A DNA stretch of 64,000 nucleotides. It comes from CAUZFZ01 sp963579025 (GTDB taxonomy: Bacteria > Planctomycetota > Planctomycetia > Planctomycetales > Planctomycetaceae). The translations under genes and the position numbers were made by a program. Every line of letters starts with the position of its first letter. Within the stretch, counting starts at the first letter, position 1. Positions 1 to 9,127 of this stretch are shown piece by piece. The notes below the pieces were generated by a model, which saw only the letters and a program-made list of their open reading frames with translations, was not told the DNA's origin and searched no databases. Location: assembly GCA_963579025.1 (NCBI GenBank), contig CAUZFZ010000006.1, forward strand, positions 62,001 through 126,000, read 5' to 3'.

Positions 1-2670
1 GTTGCCGACAGCCAGGACCTTCCGGCTCGGTAGCCGAACAAGTCCGTCGGCAAACTGTGCGACATTGCGAGGTTTCGGAGTGCCGGCTTGCGCCCCTTCG
101 GGCGGCGCTTTCTCAGGAGCTACGTTCTTATCGCTCTTCGCCTCGCCCAGTGTGAAATCCACTTCAGACGTCTCGATCACGTCTCCGCGCACAGCCTTGT
201 ATTCGATAACGAACTTGTAATCTCCGGGCGGATAACCAGTTGTATTGAGTTGCGGCGAGAATGCAGGTCCCATGCCGGCAGGGATGACCGCATCCGTTGG
301 AATGATGCTGCCGCCCGCCGCATACAGTCGTCCTTTCCTTGCGGGCCCTTTCGCCAGTGATGGTATCGTGCTGTCTTTGCCCTGACGCTCGACCCAGTGT
401 TGATGCACACCCACAAGTCGAAACGGTCGCGAGTAAGACCGGTCGATGGGTATCTGCAAATCCTGCGCGGACGTGTTCGTCAGATTGTATTTGATCGTCA
501 CTGTGTCACCGACCGCGTGGGGACCACCGCTGACTTGAGCATTGGAGATGCGCATGGCCTTGTAGACCGGGGCCATTGCGGCCGTCAGTGATTCGACGAC
601 CGCCGGGGATTCCAGGCGGAAGCTGTCGAGTTCCAGGTGACCGGCAAGTGGCCTGTCGTCCTGTCGCGCGGCAAACGTCGTCAGGTGGACCGACTGAATT
701 GTCACACCGTCGATCGATTCGGAGTACTTCTCGCTGAGTGGTAAACGGTATTCCTTCCACGTGTCGCTGGCGGGCAGTTTGAGGAACCACGACAGGAGTT
801 GATTGGTCAGTGTCAGGTTCAGCCGCAAGTCAGACACATTCCGGGCGCGATAGTTGAAACTCAGGACGGAGTTCGCGGCCACAGCAGTGGGACTGGTGGC
901 GACGCGATAACCACAGTGCGGGACAGCCGGGCCTTCCGTCGAATACTCGAAACGGAATACGGTCGATTGTCTTGTTGTTACAAGCGAGCCCACGTCAACG
1001 TTCCCGTAGTCTCGAACCACTTTCGGCTTCGCGTTGAAGTCAACCAATGTTGCCGCTTCGGCCGCTGGATTTGCAGTACCGACCGATCCGGGCAGGCCTT
1101 TGACCTTGCGGACTTCGACGATCTTCACTCCGTCACGTTCGAGCATCAGCTCATTGGTGGACAGCTCGAATCCGCTTTCCCCGGAAGCAAGACGGAGTCC
1201 GTATTTTCCGGATTTCAGTTGGAATTTCCGCTCGGTCGCCGTGTCGATGATCGTGATGAGTTCGCCGTCCTGCGTGACATGGACCTCGACGTCGGACGCC
1301 TCCGTCTTAATCACGACTGTCCCGTTGTCGGTCTGGATCCAGTAGACGGCACCGGCGAGGAACAGGGCCAGGATGCCTCCGAGAAGCCGGATGGACGTTC
1401 CTGCTCCTGCTCGTGGCGGAACGGGTATGGCGGCTGGTGAAGTTTCCCGCTCGCTGTCCCGGGCGGATGCGGGCGTGACGGTGGATGAATCATGCTCAGG
1501 AACGACTGCCGGCGACTGGAGCGGTGCCGGATCGTGCACCAGCGGACGCAGCGCGTTGGCGACCTCGAACGGCCGCTGAAAACGGGCAGACGGTTCCTTG
1601 GCCATCATGCGGCGAACGGCCTGCACGACTTCGACGGGAATGTCGTCACGGAATTCGGTGACCGACCGCGGTTCGCGGGACATGTGTCCGGCGAGCTTCT
1701 TCATGACGGACGGCTCGGGGAACGGAACCTGTCCGGTCAGCAGGAAGTAGAATGTGGCGCCGAGACTGTAAATGTCGGATCGGACGTCGGCCGTGGAGGC
1801 ATCGTCGGCCTGTTCCGGTGCGACGTAGTCGGGAGTTCCCATGAATGTGCCGTGCGCCGTCAGTTCGCCGCGTGCGGCGCTGTCTCCGGCGAAACTGGCC
1901 AGTCCGAAATCCAACACCTTGAGGCGACCATCGGGTGTCACCATCAGATTGTGCGGCTTGATATCCCGGTGCACCATTCCCGTCTCAGCCGCGTGCTGCA
2001 GCCCCAGCGCCGCGAAGTACATGTATCGGCAGGCGTGATCGACCGGCAGACGTCCCAGCCTTTTCACTTCTTCCGCGAGCGTTACTCCTTCGACAAATTC
2101 CATCACCAGAAAGTGGTGATCGCCGGTCTGTTCTGCATCATAGGCGGTGACGATGTTCGGATGATTGAGTCGTGCCGCGGCACGCGCCTCGCGCCGAAAG
2201 CGGTGTATGGCATCAGGATTTCGGACATATTCGGCGTTCAGCACTTTGAGCGCGACCAGCCGGTTCATGGCCCGATGCTCGGCCTTGTACACCGCACCCA
2301 TACCGCCTCGTCCCAGCACGCCGACCACTCGATAGCGGGGATGATCCGCCAGGGCGCGCGCCGAATCTGACAACAGTTGTGGATGGGGTACCGGGTAATC
2401 TGTTTCACTTTCGAGATGCGTCGCAGCACTCGACACTGCGAGCGAAATCGTTCCCGTCTGTGGTGACTGCACGGGGTCATACTGTCGGGCCTCGCGCAGC
2501 AGCGAGACGAAGTCGTCATCGCCGGATGTCAGTGTCTTCAGGTTCTCAGAGCAGACACAGCATGTGTCAACGTGCTTTTCGACATCCGCCTGTCGATCAG
2601 GTTCCAGCCGCCCCAGGTTGAAGTGGGAAAGTTCCGCGTTGTCTGGATGTTCGGCTTTCAGTGCAGTCAT
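1..2670 (-). CDS. Ser/Thr protein kinase with N-terminal anti-sigma-type zinc finger (3' end beyond window)
   Basis: The frame is open from an ATG at 2670 to the window edge, giving at least 890 residues. Residues 33-40 hold H-x3-C-x2-C (H33, C37, C40), the zinc signature of ZAS-type anti-sigma factors. A Hanks-type kinase follows at about 112-375: glycine loop GRGGMG at 120-125, K142, HRDIKPHN with D236, DFG at 254-256 and APE at 284-286, so the kinase looks catalytically complete. One membrane segment lies near 426-446, followed by a long, probably extracytoplasmic region with beta-rich, CARDB-like stretches. It lies 164 bases downstream of an ECF sigma gene on the same strand. The zinc finger suggests that it binds that sigma factor; this is inference from position and motif. 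The start gives a plausible N-terminus, and the true C-terminus is not visible. Confidence 0.9.
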   Translation of the reverse strand, partial: MTALKAEHPDNAELSHFNLGRLEPDRQADVEKHVDTCCVCSENLKTLTSGDDDFVSLLREARQYDPVQSPQTGTISLAVSSAATHLESETDYPVPHPQLLSDSARALADHPRYRVVGVLGRGGMGAVYKAEHRAMNRLVALKVLNAEYVRNPDAIHRFRREARAAARLNHPNIVTAYDAEQTGDHHFLVMEFVEGVTLAEEVKRLGRLPVDHACRYMYFAALGLQHAAETGMVHRDIKPHNLMVTPDGRLKVLDFGLASFAGDSAARGELTAHGTFMGTPDYVAPEQADDASTADVRSDIYSLGATFYFLLTGQVPFPEPSVMKKLAGHMSREPRSVTEFRDDIPVEVVQAVRRMMAKEPSARFQRPFEVANALRPLVHDPAPLQSPAVVPEHDSSTVTPASARDSERETSPAAIPVPPRAGAGTSIRLLGGILALFLAGAVYWIQTDNGTVVIKTEASDVEVHVTQDGELITIIDTATERKFQLKSGKYGLRLASGESGFELSTNELMLERDGVKIVEVRKVKGLPGSVGTANPAAEAATLVDFNAKPKVVRDYGNVDVGSLVTTRQSTVFRFEYSTEGPAVPHCGYRVATSPTAVAANSVLSFNYRARNVSDLRLNLTLTNQLLSWFLKLPASDTWKEYRLPLSEKYSESIDGVTIQSVHLTTFAARQDDRPLAGHLELDSFRLESPAVVESLTAAMAPVYKAMRISNAQVSGGPHAVGDTVTIKYNLTNTSAQDLQIPIDRSYSRPFRLVGVHQHWVERQGKDSTIPSLAKGPARKGRLYAAGGSIIPTDAVIPAGMGPAFSPQLNTTGYPPGDYKFVIEYKAVRGDVIETSEVDFTLGEAKSDKNVAPEKAPPEGAQAGTPKPRNVAQFADGLVRLPSRKVLAVGN

Positions 2671-2834
2671 GTGACGGATCCCCGGATTCTGGAACTGGGA
2701 GTCGAGCGATTCCCAGGCGGTCAAGCCTGCGGGAGGCATATCCCCGCAAAATGGCAGGCAGAAAAGAGGACCGTTTCCGGCAGTTTCTTTCAGCAAAAAC
2801 CGGCAATTCTCGGCAGATTACGGAAAGATCGGTG

Positions 2835-3419
2835 TCAGGCGATCACTCCGTGCGCCTGCTGGCGCAGAAAACTCAGCACGCGCGACCGGGCTATGAACAC
2901 AGAATTCAGCGAGGTTTCAAGCGTCGATGCCACGTAATCGGGCGACTGGTCCTCGAAGACCAGCAATTGAAAAATGCGCCAGGTCTTCGGCTGAAACCTG
3001 CTCTCTGCGGACTTCAGCAGCGATGCAGCAATGAACACGTCATGCTCACGGTCCCAGCGACTGCTCATGACACTGTCCGGATCTTCGAGACCTTGGATGA
3101 GCACGCCGAACGGGGTTCCTCCTGGGACGAGGGCCTCTTTTTTCTCTCGCCGGTGATGCGCCCGCAAACGGTTCAGCAGAACTTTTCTCAGCCACGCTCG
3201 AAACGCGCCGGTCCGGCCGCTGTGCTGAAACTGCGGCAGCTCCTGCGCCAGCGTCGTGAAGACTTCCTGCATCAGATCATCCGCATCCTGCTCAGGCAGT
3301 CCCCACTCGCGCAACCACTTCAGCAGAAGTGGCTGATACAGCTCGACGAGTCGCGTCCATCCGTCAGAGTCCAGACCGTCCTGGATCCGGTCAAACAGAC
3401 TGAGGTGCGTATCCGGCAT
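2835..3419 (-). CDS. ECF-family RNA polymerase sigma factor
   Basis: This 194-residue protein has the two-domain layout of sigma-70 family ECF factors. A sigma-2 part at about 15-90 includes the acidic DADDLMQEVF helix and the AWLRKVLLNRLRAHHRR basic stretch. A weaker sigma-4 helix-turn-helix lies at about 135-185 (SPDYVASTLETSLNSVFIARSRV). The ATG at 3419 is preferred because the frame upstream, to 3473, adds a low-complexity leader. The next gene on the strand is the zinc-finger kinase, the usual planctomycete pairing of an ECF factor with a kinase that may control it. Target genes cannot be read from the sequence. Confidence 0.88.
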   Translation of the reverse strand: MPDTHLSLFDRIQDGLDSDGWTRLVELYQPLLLKWLREWGLPEQDADDLMQEVFTTLAQELPQFQHSGRTGAFRAWLRKVLLNRLRAHHRREKKEALVPGGTPFGVLIQGLEDPDSVMSSRWDREHDVFIAASLLKSAESRFQPKTWRIFQLLVFEDQSPDYVASTLETSLNSVFIARSRVLSFLRQQAHGVIA

Positions 3420-3561
3420 GGCTGGCCCCCGTTGACTGTTCGGTGATCCGCCGGAATCCCCATGGTGCTCCAAGGACGACGACCACCACCAGCTGTTACG
3501 TGAAAACTGGAACAGAAGTGAAGGTACCCGCAGAACATACAGACATCAACTCGCAGGGTGG

Positions 3562-3593
3562 CCCGACCACTTGTGGTTGGGTGCCGCAGGCAC
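3562..3593. repeat. REP-like double hairpin next to the transposase remnant
   Basis: A 9-base stem with a 2-base loop (cccgaccac at 3562-3570, gtggttggg at 3573-3581, one G-U pair) is followed at once by a second small stem (gtgcc-gca-ggcac). The pair sits about 30 bases beyond the 3' end of the REP-type transposase frame. That is the usual place for the REP sequences such enzymes recognise, though the link is inferred. It may also simply terminate transcription. Confidence 0.5.
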
Positions 3594-3622
3594 AGGACGC
3601 CGTACGCCAAACGGACAATACG

Positions 3623-4087
3623 TCAGTCGACATATTCGTCATCACATTCCAGACCGGGCGGCCAGCGAATTGGCACGCCGACGGACTTGTGCTCCCCGTA
3701 CCAGCGGGCCGAACTCCAGCGCCAGTCCACCGCACGATCGACCAGTCCGGCTCGAACCGGATTCAAGTGCATGTAATCCAGCTTTTCTCCAACCTTTCTC
3801 CGAGTCCAGATGTTGAACGCGTAGTACCGAGCCTGCCAGACGGGATCGGAATCACCCACCTGCGACAGATCATTCGGAAACTGAGTCCGAAACAGTTCTT
3901 TCAAGGCATGGGAAGACTGTCCCTTCCACTCGTTCATTAACCGACTGAGTTGCCGAGTCTCCGGAAACCACATCAGAGCATGGACACGATCAGGCATGAT
4001 CACGAATCCCAGGCAGGATCGATCGTGTCTCGCGAGTTTCGAGTCCAGGTGCCCGATTACGATTCGTTTCGCATGATCGGGCTCCAC
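3623..4087 (-). pseudogene. REP-associated (Y1/IS200-like) transposase, N-terminally truncated and lacking one HUH histidine
   Basis: The 154 residues match the C-terminal two thirds of REP-associated tyrosine transposases: the strand before the metal site, then a YMHLNPVRAGLV helix and a WRWSSARWY segment, all typical of this family. Two defects suggest a dead or diverged copy. The HUH position reads MPDRVHALMW where the family has H-V-H, so the first metal-binding histidine is arginine. The usual N-terminal beta-strand region is also missing, and the frame starts at a GTG only 11 bases after the stop of the DUF2283-like gene. It could still be expressed as a non-catalytic protein. REP-like hairpins occur beside it and elsewhere in the window. 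Confidence 0.7.
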
Positions 4088-4098
4088 GTTCTCGCGGT

Positions 4099-4317
4099 TC
4101 AGATGAGCTGGACTTCCACCGGGACGGCTGCGTCTGCGTCCTGCTGCTCGGGTGACTGATAATTCAGTCGCTCGAATCCGATCACGCGGCCCTGGGCATC
4201 TTTCATCAGGACGACGTCGTCGCCGATCTCCTCGCAGATGTGCTCATGCTGCGGGTCGTCAAACCACACAGTCACGGAGTTGCCCGTGCGATCGCAATAG
4301 ACTCTTACTTTTTCCAT
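4099..4317 (-). CDS. DUF2283-like small protein, probable antitoxin
   Basis: This 72-residue acidic protein starts at an ATG at 4317. Its core (VTVWFDD near the start, then DVVLMKDAQGRVIGFERLNY) fits the DUF2283 pattern, in which a short beta-sheet ends in a gly-x-hydrophobic-G-hydrophobic-E motif. The gene overlaps the 3' end of the preceding 106-residue gene by 13 bases, so the two are translationally coupled. DUF2283 proteins are often found beside small toxin-like proteins and are taken to be antitoxins; that role is inferred here. The longer frame upstream on the same strand is only the shadow of the toxin gene. Confidence 0.68.
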   Translation of the reverse strand: MEKVRVYCDRTGNSVTVWFDDPQHEHICEEIGDDVVLMKDAQGRVIGFERLNYQSPEQQDADAAVPVEVQLI

Positions 4318-4625
4318 AACTCGTCGCCTTGCTTGATGCCGCCTGTCAAAAACACCGTCACGACAAAACGCTCGTCGGCGTCGGACGGAGCAGTGACAAC
4401 GCAGATGTGGTTGCCAGAGTCCAGTCGCAGATAATTCAGGTGCACATCCGGGTCTTTCACACTCGAACGGACGAGATCCGGTTCGGAGACGCACTTCTTC
4501 GCTTCGGACTGATACGGTTTCACGGCGGGATGCTTAAACCGCACAATCTCCCGCCAGCGGTTCCGCGTCAGCACAACGGAATCGCCCAGCGGAGACGTCA
4601 CACGAAAGACGATCCGTTGGGCCAT
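4305..4625 (-). CDS. Small putative RNase-type toxin (PBECR/DUF4258-like)
   Basis: This is a 106-residue protein from the ATG at 4625. It shows the order of motifs seen in small barnase/RelE-like nucleases of the PBECR and DUF4258 type: LTRNRWREIVRFKHP, then a PDLVRSSVKDPDV stretch, then a C-terminal VVTVFLTGGIKQGDELW strand-turn. The gene overlaps the DUF2283-like gene that follows, the standard arrangement of a toxin-antitoxin pair. I recognise the general pattern but cannot fix the exact family, and no catalytic residue can be assigned with certainty. A neutral role as an accessory RNA-binding protein is possible. Confidence 0.55.
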   Translation of the reverse strand: MAQRIVFRVTSPLGDSVVLTRNRWREIVRFKHPAVKPYQSEAKKCVSEPDLVRSSVKDPDVHLNYLRLDSGNHICVVTAPSDADERFVVTVFLTGGIKQGDELWKK

Positions 4626-4849
4626 TTGCTGCACCTTGTCGAGTGTACTCGGATTCCGCTGGCGGAGCCCCAGCATACGACCTCCACGATCTGCTTGCCA
4701 AACTCAGAGTTATCGACGGAATTGCGCAGGACCTGATGTGGGTCCTGCTCAACAGCCGCGACTTCATGCTGGTTTACTGATGCACGGCGAGCAGCACGTT
4801 CTGCTTCGTGGTACGATCCACGACGATTCGTCACGTCGAGGACGCCACA
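4626..4849. other. Divergent intergenic region between toxin-antitoxin pair and DUF4058 gene
   Basis: About 220 bases separate the minus-strand toxin start from the plus-strand DUF4058 start, so promoters for both must lie here. I see no clear operator palindrome and no unambiguous -35/-10 pair. Open frames in it are short and unlike known proteins. Confidence 0.5.
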
Positions 4850-5644
4850 ATGCCGTCGCCGTTTCCCGGAATGAACCCGTATCTGGAAGCCACGGACCTG
4901 TCGCCCGGCGTCCATGCTGCCCTGATCAACGAGATTCGGAACCGGATCAACGGAACGGCACCGCCCGGCTACTTTGCCGACATCGAGCAACGCGTGTACC
5001 TGCTCGACACCGATGAGTTGCAGAAACAATTGATTGTTCCGGATGTCGCTGTTCGTAATACGTCCGCAGCACCGCAGGACGGACGGGAAGCTGGTGGCAC
5101 AGCGACGCTTGTCGCTCCGGTGAAAGCTGTGATTTCCGTGCCCGATCAAGGGATTGATGTCAAAGAGCGTCGGATTGTCATTCAGACGCTCGATGATCAC
5201 CGAATCGTCACTGTGATTGAGTTGCTCTCTCCAGCCAACAAGACTGGTGGCTCGAAGGGGCGGGAAAACTACCTTCACAAGCGCCATGAAGTTCTGGATT
5301 CAGACGCTCACTTTGTCGAGATTGACCTGTTGCGGGCCGGCCGCGGAATTCAGATATTCCAAGACGCTCCAACTTATGATTATCTGATCTGTGTCAGCCG
5401 GCAACAGGAGCGTCCAGAGGCGGACTGGTGGCCGGTATTGCTTGAGCAGCCACTACCGGAGATTCCTATTCCTCTACGGCGTGGAAATCCGGACCTCAAG
5501 CTCGACCTGCAGGCAATCATGCATGACGTTTACGATCGCAGCGGCTACTCGCGAAGGCTGGATTACTCACAGCCGGCACCGCCACCGGACTTGTCCGATT
5601 CACGGCGGAAGTGGGTCAGTGAGACGATCGGTGTCGGGGCGTGA
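4850..5644 (+). CDS. DUF4058 family protein
   Basis: The 264-residue protein begins MPSPFPGMNPYLE, the hallmark N-terminus of DUF4058, which is why the ATG at 4850 is chosen over the frame start at 4808. Further family features are the HAALINEIRNRIN helix, the IEQRVYL strand, a VTVIELLSPANK motif near residue 125 and the YLHKRHEVLDSDAHFVEIDLLR segment. The fold has been compared with restriction-endonuclease-like folds, but no activity is established. No signal peptide or membrane helix is seen, so it should be cytoplasmic. DUF4058 genes are multiplied in cyanobacteria, Chloroflexi and planctomycetes and behave as accessory genes, which fits this patch. Confidence 0.88.
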   Translation: MPSPFPGMNPYLEATDLSPGVHAALINEIRNRINGTAPPGYFADIEQRVYLLDTDELQKQLIVPDVAVRNTSAAPQDGREAGGTATLVAPVKAVISVPDQGIDVKERRIVIQTLDDHRIVTVIELLSPANKTGGSKGRENYLHKRHEVLDSDAHFVEIDLLRAGRGIQIFQDAPTYDYLICVSRQQERPEADWWPVLLEQPLPEIPIPLRRGNPDLKLDLQAIMHDVYDRSGYSRRLDYSQPAPPPDLSDSRRKWVSETIGVGA

Positions 5645-5827
5645 CGCTGGAGCGTTCCCAGTACGACAGTCGTCGCGGAAACGTCTGCGGAGGCTGGGAT
5701 TCAGGAGTTGGTCCGGGTAAGCTGACTGATTCCTACCTGATTCATTTTTTCATCGCGCCCCCTGCGTTCTTGCGGCAATTGAGGCCGCTTTCCCGTCTCG
5801 GATTCCCCCCGACCTGGTAGTTCGACG

Positions 5828-8800
5828 ATGACTCTGCACACACTTTGCGTCCGGACCTTCGTGTCGTGTGTGGCAATAGCCGCATTCGTTCATATTCATT
5901 CTTCGCAGCCAGTCCTGGCTCAGACTGCGACGGAAGCCGCGACCCGGCAGTACGCCGTTGCCGTCGGGTTTCAGAACCAGAAGCTGTACAAACCTGCCAT
6001 TGCTGAATGGCAGACGTTCGTCAAGAAGTTTCCCACCGATCCGCGCATGGACCGGGCGCAGCACTATCTCGGGACGTGCTCGCTGCAGGCCAGGGACTAT
6101 CCCGCTGCAGTCGTCGCGTTTCAGACGGTCCTGCAGAAATACCCGAAGTTTGATCTGCTCGATCAGACGGCATTGAACCTGGGGATCAGCCACTACGCGA
6201 TCGCCCAGGTGTCGAAAAAGCCGGCCGATTACGGCAAGGCAGAAAAGGCGTTCGCGGTTGTCATCACGAAGTTTCCGAAGAGCGATTATGCACCTCGGGC
6301 GCTGTTCTACAGCGGTGAATGCCAGTATCAGCAGGACAACCTGGACGCAGCCGCCGAAAGCTACGCCGCCCTGATTCGCAGCTTCCCGGAAGACGACATG
6401 AGTGCCGACGCGCTGTATGCGCTGGCGGTGACTCAGGAAGCCCTCAAGCAGCCGAGTGAAGCACTGGCGACGCTGGCAACATTCGGCAGCAAGTATCCAA
6501 AGCACCGGCTGGGTACCGAAGTACAGATGCGACAGGCGGAGATTCTGTTCGCCAAAGACTCGTTCCAGCAGGCTCTCACCCTGTTTACTCAAGTCGCCGC
6601 GGTAACAGAGTTTCGACTGAGCGATGTGGCCATGTTGAGGCAGGCCCGCTGTCTGTATGAGCTTGAGGACTACGAGAAGGCCGGGGAAGTCTACTGGGAT
6701 GTACCGCGTAAGTTTGAGCAGACGAAGCACTACGACACAGCCGTGCTCGCGGGCGGCAAGTGCTTCTTCCTGAATGGTCAGTACGAGGTGGCCCGCACGG
6801 GATTGGAGATCGTCGCCAATCGCGATGTACCGGAAGCCGCTGAGGCGAAGATGTGGATCGGCCGGTCGTTCCTGAAAGATGGCGACGCCGCAAAGGCACT
6901 GGCAACGCTTGATGCCGCGATTGCCGCTCACGGCGACAGCGAAGAACTGTCGCAGTTGCTGCTGGCCCGAGTCGACGCCGTTTACGAACTGCCGGATCGT
7001 CGGGCCGAATCGATTGGCCTGTATGCCGACTTCGCCGCGAAGTACCCGAAGCATGATCAGGCAGCACAGGCGCAGTACATGGCCGCACTGGCGGCGCTTG
7101 ATGTCGAGGATCATGCGGCCGCAAAGACGCACAGCGACGCGTTCCTGGCGAAGTATAAGGATGACCGTCTCGCCCCCGACGTGCTGTTCGTTGGAGCGGA
7201 AGCTCGCCTGATGCTGAAGGATTATCCCGGTGCTTCGGCGCAGTACGAAAAATTCCTGAGCGTCGGGGCTGGTCACGACAACGCGCCACAGGCACGGGTG
7301 CGTCTGGGACTGGCACTGCATCTCGAGGGCGAATTCGCGGACGCCGCGCAGTGGCTCAATGCGTCCGTCAACAGCATTGAAGATGCAACGCTCAAGAGTG
7401 AAGCGCTGGCTCTGGTCGGCCGTAGCTATTCCGAGTTGAAGAACTTCGGTGGAGCCGCTCAGGCACTCGAAAAATCGCTCCAGGCGAAACCCGATCGTGA
7501 TCAGACCGACGAAACGCTGTTGGCTTTATCCGAAGCCTATCGGCGGCTGGGGAAAGATACGGATGCGGAGCGACGCCTGGGACAACTTGTTGACAAGTAT
7601 CCGGACAGCGAGTTGCTGGACGAGGCCCACTTCCGAATTGCCGAGGCCGCCTACGCCGCCAATCGTTTTGAAGACGCGATCAAGAATTACACGACCGTTG
7701 TGGCACGCTGGTCGAAGGGGACGTTTGCCCCGCATGCGCAGTACGGACTCGGCTGGACCCACTTCAACACGGGTGCGTTTCGTGATGCGATCGCGGCGAT
7801 GACGAAGCTTGTCCAAAACTACAAGGACTCCGAAGTGGCGCCCAAGGGGCTGTATGTGCGAGCGATGTCGCAATATCAGCTTGGCGAGTACGAGCCGGTC
7901 GTGGCTGACGTCACGGCGTATCTCGCGACCAAACCCGATAAGACAGATGCTCTGGATGCAAGTTACGTGCTGGGACTCGCTCAGGCGGGACTCGAACGAT
8001 TCAGTGACGCGGCTAAGACTTATCAGAGCATTCTGACGACGGACCCCAAATACCCGGGCGCCGACAAAGCCGCCTATGAACTGGGCTGGGCTTACTTCGA
8101 ACTCGGTCAGGTGAAGGAATCGGCGGCAGCGTTTGAGAAGCTGGCCAAAGACTATCCGGACAGTCCGCTGGCTGCCGAAAGCCTGTTCCGTGTTGCCGAG
8201 ACGTTTTACGAAGACGGCGACTTCAAAGCTGCGGCCAAAGCGTACGCCAGCACGCGCACGAAAGCGGGCGTCTCGGAACTTGGCGAGAAGTCCATGCACA
8301 AGCTGGCCTGGACGCATCTGAAGGGCGAAGATTTCGCCTCGGCGGCAGCCGCGTTCTCAAAGCAGATTAATGACTTTCCCGAAGGTGAATTGGCTGGTGA
8401 CGCCGTCTTCCTGATCGGTGAATGTCAATTTAAGGACGAAGAGTGGGCGAAGGCCCTGCCCTGGTTCGAGCGTGTGGCTGCGGCTCGCAATCCCAACTAT
8501 CACGGTCTGGCTCTGTTCCGAGCCGGCGAATGCGCCGCCGCTCTGAAAAAGTGGGCCAACAGCCAGAAGTTTCATCAGCAGGTTCTGGACGACTTTCCTG
8601 ACTTTGAGATGCGTCCGGAAGCACTCTATGGAGTCGGTTGGGCTGTGCAGAATCAGGGCGATTCCGTGACTCCGATCAAGTTCTATAAGCAGGTGATTGA
8701 GGAGACGGATACTGAAACCGCGGCAAAAGCTCAGTTCATGATCGGCGAATGTCTGTTCGCCCAGAAGAAGCACGAGGAAGCATCGACGACGTTTCTCACA

Positions 8801-8983
8801 GCGGCATTCAAGTACAACCACCCGGAATGGTCGGCGATGGCATACTTCGAAGCGGCGCGGTGTTTTGAAGTTCTCAAGGACGCCGAACAGGCGAAGAGCT
8901 GCTACCAGCAGTTAATTCAGAAATACGGGAAACATCCCAAAGCAGCCGATGCACGGAGACGGCTGGCTCAACTCGGTTCGTAA
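5828..8983 (+). CDS. Large secreted TPR-repeat protein
   Basis: This 1051-residue protein has a signal peptide (residues 1-31, cleavage after VLA) and then tetratricopeptide repeats almost to the end. Many units are about 35-37 residues long with the A-x-Y/F-x-LG-x2-Y/H pattern and a KYPK/DYPDS turn, like the repeats of YbgF/CpoB and BamD outer-membrane helpers. It should form a long periplasmic solenoid. It is the first gene of a run with exbB-like, exbD-like and toroid genes. A YbgF-like TPR protein next to TolQ/TolR homologues is the classic Tol arrangement, but this one is several times longer than YbgF (about 260 residues). A scaffold role in an energised envelope complex is inferred. 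The start is the ATG at 5828. Confidence 0.9.
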   Translation: MTLHTLCVRTFVSCVAIAAFVHIHSSQPVLAQTATEAATRQYAVAVGFQNQKLYKPAIAEWQTFVKKFPTDPRMDRAQHYLGTCSLQARDYPAAVVAFQTVLQKYPKFDLLDQTALNLGISHYAIAQVSKKPADYGKAEKAFAVVITKFPKSDYAPRALFYSGECQYQQDNLDAAAESYAALIRSFPEDDMSADALYALAVTQEALKQPSEALATLATFGSKYPKHRLGTEVQMRQAEILFAKDSFQQALTLFTQVAAVTEFRLSDVAMLRQARCLYELEDYEKAGEVYWDVPRKFEQTKHYDTAVLAGGKCFFLNGQYEVARTGLEIVANRDVPEAAEAKMWIGRSFLKDGDAAKALATLDAAIAAHGDSEELSQLLLARVDAVYELPDRRAESIGLYADFAAKYPKHDQAAQAQYMAALAALDVEDHAAAKTHSDAFLAKYKDDRLAPDVLFVGAEARLMLKDYPGASAQYEKFLSVGAGHDNAPQARVRLGLALHLEGEFADAAQWLNASVNSIEDATLKSEALALVGRSYSELKNFGGAAQALEKSLQAKPDRDQTDETLLALSEAYRRLGKDTDAERRLGQLVDKYPDSELLDEAHFRIAEAAYAANRFEDAIKNYTTVVARWSKGTFAPHAQYGLGWTHFNTGAFRDAIAAMTKLVQNYKDSEVAPKGLYVRAMSQYQLGEYEPVVADVTAYLATKPDKTDALDASYVLGLAQAGLERFSDAAKTYQSILTTDPKYPGADKAAYELGWAYFELGQVKESAAAFEKLAKDYPDSPLAAESLFRVAETFYEDGDFKAAAKAYASTRTKAGVSELGEKSMHKLAWTHLKGEDFASAAAAFSKQINDFPEGELAGDAVFLIGECQFKDEEWAKALPWFERVAAARNPNYHGLALFRAGECAAALKKWANSQKFHQQVLDDFPDFEMRPEALYGVGWAVQNQGDSVTPIKFYKQVIEETDTETAAKAQFMIGECLFAQKKHEEASTTFLTAAFKYNHPEWSAMAYFEAARCFEVLKDAEQAKSCYQQLIQKYGKHPKAADARRRLAQLGS

Positions 8984-9127
8984 AGCGGCCATTTCGGATC
9001 ACGCGACGGGACCTGAGCAAACACAAAACCACCACAAAGTCAGCCTCCAGTGGTCACTCCGTACGGCGCTCGTTTCGCGGAGCAGGACGACGAGGACGGC
9101 AGGCCTCGGCCCGAAGATATCTCCACC

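Noticed and set aside
1492..2370. 292-residue plus-strand frame
   Set aside because: It is the antisense of the kinase domain of the minus-strand kinase gene, whose motifs are unmistakable.
2671..2834. Possible small gene between the sigma factor and the kinase
   Set aside because: The gap is 164 bases and no frame has a plausible start or composition.
5750..7321. 523-residue minus-strand frame
   Set aside because: It lies entirely antisense to the TPR gene, has no recognisable domain or start context, and is a by-product of codon bias in a repetitive GC-rich gene.
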